Assembly: GCA_020635255.1 (NCBI GenBank)
Contig: JACKAC010000003.1
Location: forward strand, 1-64,000
DNA: 64,000 nucleotides
Direction: 5' to 3'
Source: Ignavibacteriales bacterium
Lineage (GTDB): Bacteria > Bacteroidota > Ignavibacteria > Tepidaquicellales > Tepidaquicellaceae
Below the pieces are notes generated by a model. The model worked only from the letters and a program-made list of their open reading frames with translations. It was not told where the DNA came from and searched no databases. Position 1 is the stretch's first letter. Each line of letters begins with the position of its first letter. The translations under genes and the position numbers were made by a program. Shown here one piece after another: positions 51,066 through 59,784 of the stretch.

Positions 51066-53174
51066 CTATTTTACCAATATCATTTTCTTGGTCTGAGTAA
51101 ACTCCTGTGTTTCCAATTTATAAAAATAGACTCCGCTCGATAAACCGCTTCCATTAAATTCTAAGCTATATACTCCGGCATTTTGGTAACCGTTAATAAG
51201 AGAGTTAACCTCCCTGCCGCTAATGTCATAAACCGTCAGCTTAACATTCCCATTAACAGGTAATTCGTACCTTATCTTTGTCGTTGGGTTAAACGGATTC
51301 GGATAATTCTGTTGAAGTAAGTACCTCTCCGGCAAACTTCCCGGTTCATGAGTAATATTAACTAGCGAATTATTTCCCTTTAATACTATGCCGAGGCTTC
51401 CGCCTATAAAGCAAGTACCGTTTGGAGTAAATGCTACTGCGTACATCGTGTTAATTGTTCTTCTCGGATCGCCTATCCAGCTTGTACCGCCGTTGGTGGT
51501 CCTGTATGGATACCCGCTCGAACCGATTGCCACGCCGTGATCAGCATCGTAAAATTCCATTGCCCAAATAGTATTACCAAGTTGCGGCGTCGGTGTCCAT
51601 GTATTTCCGCCGTTTATCGTTTTATATGTGTATCCGCTCGAACCGCTTGCATATCCCGTCATTGTGTTAACGAAACTCACCGCGTAACATCCCAGCTGCG
51701 ACCCGTTAAATTGTAACGACCAATTAGCGCCGCCGTTCGTCGTTCCGTAAATTACCTCGCCTACTCCTACGGTCCAGCCGTGATCCCCGTCCACAAAATC
51801 TATATCCCATAGCAATTCTCCTCCCGGAACGGGCATATTCGTCCAATTTACCCCGCCGTTTGTCGTTTTTAAAACTGCGCCGGACTGTCCAGCCGCATAA
51901 CCGGTATTATCATTTACAAAATCTATCCCGAGGAGGTCCTGTGTCGAACCTGTAGTTAATTCGGTCCAGTTGGTTCCACCATTGGTCGTCTTAAATATTC
52001 TGCCTGCATCGCCTGCTATATACGCGGTCGTTGTGGACGGCGCGCTGACATTATTCAGCTCCAGCGTTCCGCCCGGTGTGGTCTGCGTAACGAAACTTGC
52101 CCCCGCATTGGTTGTCTTTATTACTATTCCGTTATTTCCGACAAAGTATCCTGTGTTATTATCCGCAAAGTTCGCGCCGTCGAGGAGGTCGGTCGTATAA
52201 TATGTAGTTAGCGGTGACCATGTGAGTCCGCCATCCACTGACCTAAACATCCACCCGTCATCTCCTCCGGCATATACCACCATTGCCGACTCAAATCTCA
52301 CCGTGTAAAGTGTCCCCGAAAATCCAGATATCGTACCGGGAGTCCAGGTTGTGCCTGCATCCGTCGAGCGAAGCATTGTTCCGCCCGTTCCGCAAGCAAG
52401 TGTAGTATTCCCAAAACCGTCTATACAATATAATGTTACCGAGCCGGAATTATTCCCGTAAACCGAATCCCAGCTTACACCTCCGTTAAAAGTTTTTAAT
52501 ATTCTCTGGCGCTGTCCTACTATCCAGCCGACTGTTGCGTCCTTGAATTTGATGTCGTAAAAATCATCTGTCTGCGGAGTTAGCGGAGAAGAAGATAGAA
52601 GAAAATTACTTCCGCCATTCGTTGACTTTAAGATACAATTGTCATTACCTACAGCATAAATATTATTCGCTATTGGTGCGGCTGCTCCGCGCAGTGTTTT
52701 TGTAATTATATACTGAGCGCTTTGAGAGATCCAGCTTGCGCCTCCATCGGTTGTTTTAATGATGAAAGAATTAAATCCGACAGCCCAGCCGGTATTCACA
52801 TCGGAAAAAGCTACATCGTATTTTGTTGTATCTATTGCTGAAGTCAGTTCGGCCCAGTTAAGCCCCCCGTTAGTGGTTTTCCATGGCTTTGTATCCGGTC
52901 CGCCGCCGACACCATATCCCGTCGATGGATTAAGAAATGATAAAGCGCGGAGATTGCGGTCGATGTTCAATGAAACAATATTCCAGCCGGCTCCCCCGCT
53001 GGTCGAAATAAGTATGTCGCTTATCCAGTTTGTCACTCCTATTACGTTGCCTGCTGTCGGTACGGCAAGGTCATATACATCGTTTACCTGCGGAGTAGGA
53101 TTTACGAATACCCACTGCGCATTCACATTCACTCCCATGATGCAAAATATTGCAATTAGTAGGGTTTTTTTCAC
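51066..53174 (-). CDS. Large secreted YCF48-type propeller protein with T9SS C-terminal domain
   Basis: A 702-residue surface protein paralogous to 48797. The signal peptide is ~1-19 (ending V-N-A before Q). It has about 14 repeats such as G-Y-A-A-G-x-x-G-x-[VI]-x-K-T-T-N-G-G-x-x-W. Sorting domain: N-Y-P-N-P-F-N-P-T-T, ending T-K-K-M-I-L-V-K. The high internal repetition makes it prone to recombination. The upstream region is divergent with the gene at 53341. Confidence 0.87.
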   Translation of the reverse strand: MKKTLLIAIFCIMGVNVNAQWVFVNPTPQVNDVYDLAVPTAGNVIGVTNWISDILISTSGGAGWNIVSLNIDRNLRALSFLNPSTGYGVGGGPDTKPWKTTNGGLNWAELTSAIDTTKYDVAFSDVNTGWAVGFNSFIIKTTDGGASWISQSAQYIITKTLRGAAAPIANNIYAVGNDNCILKSTNGGSNFLLSSSPLTPQTDDFYDIKFKDATVGWIVGQRQRILKTFNGGVSWDSVYGNNSGSVTLYCIDGFGNTTLACGTGGTMLRSTDAGTTWTPGTISGFSGTLYTVRFESAMVVYAGGDDGWMFRSVDGGLTWSPLTTYYTTDLLDGANFADNNTGYFVGNNGIVIKTTNAGASFVTQTTPGGTLELNNVSAPSTTTAYIAGDAGRIFKTTNGGTNWTELTTGSTQDLLGIDFVNDNTGYAAGQSGAVLKTTNGGVNWTNMPVPGGELLWDIDFVDGDHGWTVGVGEVIYGTTNGGANWSLQFNGSQLGCYAVSFVNTMTGYASGSSGYTYKTINGGNTWTPTPQLGNTIWAMEFYDADHGVAIGSSGYPYRTTNGGTSWIGDPRRTINTMYAVAFTPNGTCFIGGSLGIVLKGNNSLVNITHEPGSLPERYLLQQNYPNPFNPTTKIRYELPVNGNVKLTVYDISGREVNSLINGYQNAGVYSLEFNGSGLSSGVYFYKLETQEFTQTKKMILVK

Positions 53175-53340
53175 GTATTTTTTCCTTCGATTAAGTTGTT
53201 AACTATAAATAAGATAGAAGGAAATGAAAAAGATGAAAGGTAAAACAGGTATAAATAATACAAACCGCTTAATGGCTTATTTGCTGTTGATATATCAGTC
53301 AAAAAATACTAATATTACATTAACTACCAAAATAAATACA

Positions 53341-54663
53341 ATGAGAAAATCTACCAAAATCATATTAATTTTATCAGTTGTTGTTCTACTTCCTAAACTA
53401 ACATTTTCCCAGCCAACTTGGCAATTACTAAATTCAGATTACGGGTATTCAAACATTGTTCAATTTACAGATTTCTTAAATGGCTGGCAGGCCACTCCGG
53501 ATGGAGTTTTTCAAACAACAAATTCAGGAATGGACTGGATGTTAAAATCCTTAAATACAAATGAATATCAGGCAATGTTCTTCGCTAATAATGATACGGG
53601 TTGGATTGCTGAAGATTACAAACTATATAGAACAACAAATAGAGGAAATAATTGGCTTGCTCAGGCAATAAATTATCCGGTTGGCAGGCAACAAGTAGTA
53701 CACGATGAAATTTATTTTATAAATAATCAGACCGGTTTTGTTGTAACAACTTATAGTAGGCTTTCCGGTCAGGCTTTGAAGTTTAATTATATGCTATCAA
53801 AGACAACAAACTCCGGTCAAAACTGGATTCCGATATATGAAAGCATTGATAATGTGGATCAGCCTATAAAATTTTCCTCGGTAAAATTTTTTAATGAAAC
53901 ACAAGGGGTCGGTATTCAGAAAAGATATAATAATTCCGCGGGATATCCGATCGAAATAATGAAAACTACAAATGGAGGCATTAACTGGTCTAAAATAAAT
54001 TCAACTTTATTCCCCACACTTGAAACTGGGAAGGCCTGTTTTTTTAATGAGAATAACATGTGGATTCTTTTACTATACTCAAATAGCGTTTATAAATCTT
54101 CAGACGGAGGGGTAAACTGGGAAATACAGTTAAGTCCTTCGTCAGCCACAGAATTTTTCAGAGATGTATTTTTCACCTCCAGTGATATAGGGTTTGTATC
54201 CACTTCTAAAGGAAAAATATACTGGACATCGAACGGTGGCAATTTATGGGATGCTCAATCAGTTGATACTAGCAAGCAATTAAATTATCTATACTTCTTA
54301 AATCAGGATACCGGCTGGACAGGATCGGGCGATTATACATTACGCACACTTAACGCCAGTACCGTCAACATCGATCCCATCTCCTCCGAGATACCGGTGT
54401 CATTTGCGTTACATCAAAACTATCCAAACCCGTTCAATCCCTCCACAAAGATACGTTTCGAGATACCCGGTAATGAAAAACAGGCAAAGCTGACAGTTTA
54501 TAATTCGCTCGGGCAGGAAGTAGCGGTTCTTTTCGATGAAGAGTTACAGCCGGGTGTTTATGAATACAGTTTCGACGGATCGGGTTATCCCAGCGGGGTA
54601 TATTTTTACAGACTGGAAGCGGGTGAATTTAATGAGACGAAAAGAATGGTGCTGGTAAAATAA
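53341..54663 (+). CDS. Secreted YCF48-like protein with T9SS C-terminal domain
   Basis: A 440-residue exported protein starting at the ATG at 53341 with a signal peptide (ending F-S before Q24). The open frame continues upstream to 53224, but those 39 residues are not signal-like and I reject them. Repeats such as F-F-A-N-N-D-T-G-W-I-A-E and T-T-N-x-G-x-N-W mark a YCF48 propeller. It ends N-Y-P-N-P-F-N-P-S-T ... T-K-R-M-V-L-V-K. Its stop is directly adjacent to the stop of the convergent MarC gene. Confidence 0.87.
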   Translation: MRKSTKIILILSVVVLLPKLTFSQPTWQLLNSDYGYSNIVQFTDFLNGWQATPDGVFQTTNSGMDWMLKSLNTNEYQAMFFANNDTGWIAEDYKLYRTTNRGNNWLAQAINYPVGRQQVVHDEIYFINNQTGFVVTTYSRLSGQALKFNYMLSKTTNSGQNWIPIYESIDNVDQPIKFSSVKFFNETQGVGIQKRYNNSAGYPIEIMKTTNGGINWSKINSTLFPTLETGKACFFNENNMWILLLYSNSVYKSSDGGVNWEIQLSPSSATEFFRDVFFTSSDIGFVSTSKGKIYWTSNGGNLWDAQSVDTSKQLNYLYFLNQDTGWTGSGDYTLRTLNASTVNIDPISSEIPVSFALHQNYPNPFNPSTKIRFEIPGNEKQAKLTVYNSLGQEVAVLFDEELQPGVYEYSFDGSGYPSGVYFYRLEAGEFNETKRMVLVK

Positions 54664-55293
54664 CTAATGCAGTTCGATAGCAGACCTGATACCGCTTATG
54701 ATCATCTCTGTCCCAATGACTGATAATATCAATCCCATTAAACGGCTGATGACCTGTATGACATTCTCACCGAGAAAATTAACCAGCTTCTGACCTGATA
54801 TAAAAAGCAGGTAAGTCAAAATACACAATAAAAGAAAGATTCCCGACGTTATTGCAAGTGACATTGGCGACCCGTCGGAAACAAAGTTCATTGCCGCCGC
54901 TAAGGTTCCCGGACCGGCAAGAATGGGAATACCAAGCGGAGACACGGCAATCCGTGTCTTTGTCTTCATATCCGTTTCATTGATACCCTTTACTTCCGGG
55001 TCGGGATTATCACTGAGAAGCATCTTCATCCCGGAAATAAATAACAATATCCCTCCGGTGATCCTGAATGCAGGAAGTGTAATACCGAACAGCTGAAAAA
55101 TAAACTTACCTACAAGTATAAACACAACTACTATTATAAATGCTATTAGAAGGGCGCGGAGTGCAATTGTCTTCCTGTCACCGGCGCTCATGCCTTTGGT
55201 AAGGCTTATAAAGATTGGTGTACTTCCTATCGGATTCATCATTGCGAAAAATCCAAAAAAAACTGTAAGAATATATAAGGCCTGGTTTCCCAT
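54664..55293 (-). CDS. MarC family membrane protein
   Basis: A 209-residue protein with six predicted transmembrane helices. G-F-F-A-M-M-N-P-I-G-S-T-P-I-F-I-S-L-T near the N-terminus and I-A-V-S-P-L-G-I-P-I-L-A-G-P-G-T (about 113-128) are the two MarC signature loops. The function is not known; early links to multiple antibiotic resistance were later not confirmed. It lies 6 bases after the PPK2 gene on the same strand. Confidence 0.9.
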   Translation of the reverse strand: MGNQALYILTVFFGFFAMMNPIGSTPIFISLTKGMSAGDRKTIALRALLIAFIIVVVFILVGKFIFQLFGITLPAFRITGGILLFISGMKMLLSDNPDPEVKGINETDMKTKTRIAVSPLGIPILAGPGTLAAAMNFVSDGSPMSLAITSGIFLLLCILTYLLFISGQKLVNFLGENVIQVISRLMGLILSVIGTEMIISGIRSAIELH

Positions 55294-55299
55294 AAGGGT

Positions 55300-56178
55300 T
55301 TACTCTTCTTCGAGAGTCTTTTTGATCTCCATCAGCTTTGCTCTGTCTGCCTCGCTTACCTCGGGTATCTGCGGATTGATTTTCTCGAGGGTCCTTACAA
55401 CAATGTCACCTATCGCCGTGCGCGAAAACCACTTCTTATCAGCAGGGATTATATACCATGGCGCCCACTCAGTAGATGTGTAGCTGAGCATATCCTCGTA
55501 CGCTTTAATATAATCATCCCAGTATCCGCGCTCCGACATATCTGCTTTCGAAAATTTCCAGTTCTTATCCTCGTCATCTATGCGCGCGAGAAATCTCTCC
55601 TTCTGCTCCTCTTTTGATAAATGAAGAAAAAATTTCACAACTACTGTTCCGTTATCGCTAAGATGTTTTTCCCAGTTATTTATCTGCTCGTACCTGCTCT
55701 TCCAGAAACCCGGCGGTATATCACTTACCGAAGTGATCCCCGGAAGGTTCTGGCTCATCAAATACTCCGGATGAACTTTCACGACCAGCACCTCCTCATA
55801 ATGTGAGCGGTTAAATATCCCTATACGTCCTCTCTCCGGCAGAGCCTTTGTGCACCGCCATAGAAAATCATGGTCCAGCTCCTCTTGCGACGGCTGCTTA
55901 AAACTGAAAACCTGTGTACCCTGCGGATTGATGCCCGACATCACGTGACGTATCGCTCCGTCTTTTCCCGCCGCGTCCGGCGCTTGAAGCACGATCAGTA
56001 ATGCATGCCTATTCTCTGCATATAGACGGTATTGCAGTTTCTGAAGCTTTTTAATGTCATCCTCGAGCTTATCCTTAGCCTCATCCTTATCCTTATAATC
56101 ACCACAATACCCTGTTTTATAATCCTTTAAAGAGATCTTCTCTCCGGGTGCCGCAAGTATTTGTTTGAGGTCTATCAA
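55300..56178 (-). CDS. ppk2: Polyphosphate kinase 2 family protein
   Basis: A 292-residue PPK2. It transfers phosphate between polyphosphate and nucleotides. Walker A: A-P-D-A-A-G-K-D-G-A (near 67-76). The lid and base motifs are V-F-S-F-K-Q-P-S and F-N-R-S-H-Y-E-E-V-L-V-V, with K-F-F-L-H-L-S-K-E-E-Q near 172. The size suits the single-domain class that phosphorylates AMP or ADP; the substrate cannot be told by eye. A 75-base gap separates it from the upstream helical paralog. Confidence 0.92.
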   Translation of the reverse strand: MIDLKQILAAPGEKISLKDYKTGYCGDYKDKDEAKDKLEDDIKKLQKLQYRLYAENRHALLIVLQAPDAAGKDGAIRHVMSGINPQGTQVFSFKQPSQEELDHDFLWRCTKALPERGRIGIFNRSHYEEVLVVKVHPEYLMSQNLPGITSVSDIPPGFWKSRYEQINNWEKHLSDNGTVVVKFFLHLSKEEQKERFLARIDDEDKNWKFSKADMSERGYWDDYIKAYEDMLSYTSTEWAPWYIIPADKKWFSRTAIGDIVVRTLEKINPQIPEVSEADRAKLMEIKKTLEEE

Positions 56179-56253
56179 ATTTTCCTTTTCATAAATTTAG
56201 TAATAATAAACTCTATAAACTATTTAGTTCACCTGCCAGCCATGTTCTGAATT

Positions 56254-57705
56254 CTATTTGTATTCAGATAGCTTTTCGATTATCCATCCTTTTATCGGTA
56301 CCCGATCATTCTTAACTTGCTCCAATAGCTTCGATCTTTCATACTCATCTGGATTATCTTTTAGCTTAAACATTGAGCTCAGGTAGTGTATGGTTCTCAT
56401 AATATTTTCTTTCATATCGGATGTGATCTTTTTATTCCTTGAGATGTAATGCTTATAGGAATCAACCGAATACAGAAAAGAATCATAATCATCACGCTCG
56501 TAATGAATGATCATCTCAAGATTTTTTACAGCCCGTTTAATACCCAATATATTTTCGTTAACCTTTAAAAGATTTTCCAGGGAGCTTGAATAATCCTTAT
56601 TCAAATAAGATATATTTGCTTCTCCGAATAATTTTAGGTTCTCTCTGTGTTCAGAAGGTATTTTATCAAGATACTTCTCTAAAAAGAATTTTATGAATCC
56701 TGCATCATTGGATCGTGTCGCATATGAAATGTAATTTGCAAATACAATCAGCTCTATATTTCCATAATAATTTAAGATTGAATTATCCTCGAGCATCGCT
56801 TTATAAATAAAAAATATTTCATTATCATAGGCGATATCATTTTTGAATGATACAAATATTAAGGCTATTCTCAATCCCGAATATAAAACTCTCCTTTCAT
56901 CTATCGAAAACAAATTTACATTTTTTATAAAAGAATCTTTGAGTTCGAAATAAAGATTTATATCACTCGGATTTGATACCGACTTATATAGCTTATAATA
57001 GATCGAAAGAATTTTAATATCTTTATTTGAAATTCCATCGACCCTGTTAATAAACCCATCCAGATCTATGTTTTCAAAGAACCTGATAATTTCAGCATTC
57101 TCGTTTTTAAAGTTAAACTCCAGTTCGATCCCTTTAATATTTATAAAAGATTTGACCAGTTTAACCACAAAGTCATAAATCAAATACTTTGATATGGCAT
57201 AGACTTCTTCTTTACTGTCATCATTGGTAATATTAGAAAATATATACTCTAGCTTGAACCATTTTAAATTAAAGAGTTTGTCATAATTTTCACCATCAAA
57301 TTCATCCTGATTCATTAGTTTTTTTTCGATCTCTGCGCTTCTTGATTTGTAAAGTCTCATCTGTCCTTTACGCAAAAGGCCACCAAGCTGATAATAGTAA
57401 TTGAAGTAGTCATCGTTATTATAAAATTCCATCTCTAGAAATTTTTCAGCAAGCTTGGAAATATCAAAAATAAGGTTCTTGATTGTACCATAATTATATT
57501 CTTTCCCGGGAAACAATTTCTTATATAGTTTCTCTCTCCTAAGTTCCTCGTCGGGAAAATCCGGAAACAGATCTCTTAGAATCTCCCACAGCCTGATAAC
57601 AGAAGATTTCTTATTAAAATAGGGCGACCTTATAAAATCATCGAATGCCTTTACATCATTTTTGGAAAAGCTTTTGAAAATTGATATGGTACTATTGTTA
57701 TTCAT
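56254..57705 (-). CDS. ~480-aa helical paralog, member 2
   Basis: A 483-residue helical protein, homologous to 29129 and 61398 (F-x-x-F-I-R-S-P-Y-F-N-K, K-L-F-P-G-K-E-Y, K-L-A-E-K-F-L at the N-terminus; K-G-W-I-I-E-K-L-S near the end). The middle is unusually rich in Asn, Tyr, Ile and Phe, more A+T rich than neighbours. No catalytic motif. It diverges from a T9SS cargo gene (57942), and a perfect 11-bp inverted repeat begins 6 bases before the start codon. Function unknown. Confidence 0.75.
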   Translation of the reverse strand: MNNNSTISIFKSFSKNDVKAFDDFIRSPYFNKKSSVIRLWEILRDLFPDFPDEELRREKLYKKLFPGKEYNYGTIKNLIFDISKLAEKFLEMEFYNNDDYFNYYYQLGGLLRKGQMRLYKSRSAEIEKKLMNQDEFDGENYDKLFNLKWFKLEYIFSNITNDDSKEEVYAISKYLIYDFVVKLVKSFINIKGIELEFNFKNENAEIIRFFENIDLDGFINRVDGISNKDIKILSIYYKLYKSVSNPSDINLYFELKDSFIKNVNLFSIDERRVLYSGLRIALIFVSFKNDIAYDNEIFFIYKAMLEDNSILNYYGNIELIVFANYISYATRSNDAGFIKFFLEKYLDKIPSEHRENLKLFGEANISYLNKDYSSSLENLLKVNENILGIKRAVKNLEMIIHYERDDYDSFLYSVDSYKHYISRNKKITSDMKENIMRTIHYLSSMFKLKDNPDEYERSKLLEQVKNDRVPIKGWIIEKLSEYK

Positions 57706-57711
57706 GCAGTG

Positions 57712-57750
57712 AAAAATAAGTCTAAAAATCTATAAAAACGACTTATTTTT
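57712..57750. repeat. 11-bp inverted repeat before the member 2 start codon
   Basis: AAAAATAAGTC (57712-57722) and GACTTATTTTT (57740-57750) are exact reverse complements with a 17-base spacer, 6 bases upstream of the ATG of the minus-strand gene. Confidence 0.65.
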
Positions 57751-57846
57751 TAGGGTTTTTTGATTTTAAGCCAGTGAAAATCCGGCTGATTTTTCTTTGA
57801 ATAAGACACTCTTCAATTTTTATTTTGCTTTAGAAATTCAAAAATC

Positions 57847-57924
57847 TGCAAATAATTAACCGGGTAGAATGGTTCGAAACATTCTACCCCCAAGGGCGTG
57901 CCGGTACGCCGGTTATTATTTGCA
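57847..57924 (+). other. Structured element with two hairpins closed by an outer stem
   Basis: An outer stem pairs 57847-57863 with 57909-57924 (16 pairs, one bulged T). Inside are GGGTAGAATG/CATTCTACCC (57862-57871 and 57880-57889, loop with TTCGAA) and GGCGT/ACGCC (57895-57899 and 57906-57910). The element lies 17 bases before the T9SS gene start at 57942. It could be a leader RNA structure or a mobile or REP-like remnant. Confidence 0.6.
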
Positions 57925-57941
57925 ACCTAAACAAAGCTAAA

Positions 57942-59771
57942 ATGAAAAATTTGCGATTAATTTTGTTAATAGTTATAACAACACTTATTCCACTTACCGT
58001 ATCCGGACAAAAGCAGTCAAAAGGAAAAGATTTTCATGTTGAGATAAAAGGTCTTCCATCATTCAATAAACCCCAGACTATTAATGAGTTGACGACTGAA
58101 AAATTAATGATGAAAGCTAAGATGGATAATAATCAGCTTGAAATAGATGAATTACAAAAGCAAATGGATGCGCTAACCGGTTCCATTACAATACCCGGAA
58201 CACCAATATCCCTGTACGATAAAAGATCAACTTCAGGACCTCCTTTTCAATCCGATAACATAAATGTAAGCCAGGTAGTCGCAGTGTCAGGATTAAAAGC
58301 CATATCATTAAGTACAGAACAACGAGGGGTAACAGCATCAAGAATTTGGACTGTTTACGGCTTTGATAACGGAACCGAAGATGCCATTGGTGTAAAATAT
58401 TCTGAGGATAATGGTATTAGCTGGCTGGATTACACTCCAATAATTTCATTTTCGACTGGGAATAGAATTAACATTGATGAAATAGATACTGAGATTATTG
58501 AGGGTAATACCGGAGATAAATATCTATGGATAGTTTTTGGTTATACAAACGGGTCGGGAGATAAACTGGTCGGCGTTCTAATTGTAAAAATCACAAACGG
58601 TGTAAACTGGTCTGGCTATACATTAAATTGGCCCGGCAGTACATCAAATTCCAGATACTATCGACCTCGTATTTGTACCGACAATGCTGAATATCCGACC
58701 GTCCCATGGGTTTATATAGTTGCCTGTTACGATTCAACTTCTGCAATCCCCCCATTGCGGGGTTTTAGCGGAAAAGTAGCCCGATGCAATTCCCCTTTTA
58801 CACTTACACCGTCTTTTACATATAAACCCGAACCGATCGTACCTAATAGTCTTAGATTATCAGCCGACGTATTTTACGATATAGCATATTTTGAAAATGG
58901 AGATGATTCAATAGCTTTTGTGGCGACCGGATTCCAGGATACTTCAACCGTTTCTATTCATGTTTCATCTATTGTTTCATTTACTTCCTCTGTATCTACA
59001 GTCGGAACAATACATCCCAATTCAAGGAGAAGGTCACATTCATATATTGCGTCAAATGGAGCATACAATAGACTTATGATTGTATCACGAACTAGGTACT
59101 CATCTGAGGACTGGGATATTGAATACTTTACTTCTTTAAACGGAAGCAGAAACTGGATTGGAGGTAATGTTGATTTTAGTGTTAGAAACTCACAGAGAGC
59201 CGATATCAAAGAGAAATGGAATTCACCTGGAAAGTTTTATTGTTCATACTGTGATATTTCCAATTCTTTTGATAGTGTTTCTATGGTTGTTTGTAATAAT
59301 TATGTATGGGGATCTCCCGTATCACCGGTAAATCATATCGACGCTTCACTCACAACGAACCCAAGGCCCGGATTTAGGTTTACCCAGGGAGACAGCTCAC
59401 TAGCACTATGGTCCGAGAATACCGGCACGGGAACTCATGTTTGGGTATCAGGAGGCTCGACAGGCTCAATTGTTTCCACAGGATTTAACGGGACTACTAC
59501 ACCCGATCGGTATGAGTTATTTCAAAACTTCCCAAATCCATTTAATCCGACAACAAACATTAAATTTTACAATACAGGATCAAATATTGTGGAGTTGAGG
59601 GTATACGACGCTCTTGGTAAAGAGGTAGAGATACTTGTAAATGAAACTCTTCCCGCGGGAGAATATCGGTATTTCTTTAATGGTACAAAGCTTAGTTCCG
59701 GGATATACTTCTACAAGCTGTCAATTGGCAATAAATACAGCCAGGTGAGAAAAATGGTTTTATTAAAATAA
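57942..59771 (+). CDS. Secreted protein with T9SS C-terminal domain
   Basis: A 609-residue exported protein. The signal peptide is ~1-22 (ending S-G before Q). Residues 48-75 contain a short coiled coil (E-K-L-M-M-K-A-K-M ... D-E-L-Q-K-Q-M). The centre is a beta-rich region with repeated W-x-x-Y/V-x-G-x-x-x-G pattern, perhaps a six-bladed sialidase-like propeller. Sorting motif N-F-P-N-P-F-N-P-T-T and a final V-R-K-M-V-L-L-K. It is followed 13 bases later by a second T9SS cargo gene. The structured element at 57847 is in its leader. Confidence 0.83.
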   Translation: MKNLRLILLIVITTLIPLTVSGQKQSKGKDFHVEIKGLPSFNKPQTINELTTEKLMMKAKMDNNQLEIDELQKQMDALTGSITIPGTPISLYDKRSTSGPPFQSDNINVSQVVAVSGLKAISLSTEQRGVTASRIWTVYGFDNGTEDAIGVKYSEDNGISWLDYTPIISFSTGNRINIDEIDTEIIEGNTGDKYLWIVFGYTNGSGDKLVGVLIVKITNGVNWSGYTLNWPGSTSNSRYYRPRICTDNAEYPTVPWVYIVACYDSTSAIPPLRGFSGKVARCNSPFTLTPSFTYKPEPIVPNSLRLSADVFYDIAYFENGDDSIAFVATGFQDTSTVSIHVSSIVSFTSSVSTVGTIHPNSRRRSHSYIASNGAYNRLMIVSRTRYSSEDWDIEYFTSLNGSRNWIGGNVDFSVRNSQRADIKEKWNSPGKFYCSYCDISNSFDSVSMVVCNNYVWGSPVSPVNHIDASLTTNPRPGFRFTQGDSSLALWSENTGTGTHVWVSGGSTGSIVSTGFNGTTTPDRYELFQNFPNPFNPTTNIKFYNTGSNIVELRVYDALGKEVEILVNETLPAGEYRYFFNGTKLSSGIYFYKLSIGNKYSQVRKMVLLK

Positions 59772-59784
59772 TTAAATCAGAAAA

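Noticed and set aside
48797..53174. Repeated DNA in the propeller genes as a CRISPR or tandem-repeat array
   Set aside because: The repeats vary, are multiples of three and encode YCF48-type protein units. There are no spacers.
53224..53340. Upstream extension of the T9SS gene at 53341
   Set aside because: The signal peptide begins at the ATG at 53341. The preceding residues are not signal-like.
57862..57889. tRNA T-arm-like GGTTCGAAAC
   Set aside because: There is no acceptor, D-arm or anticodon pairing. The sequence is the loop of a palindrome.
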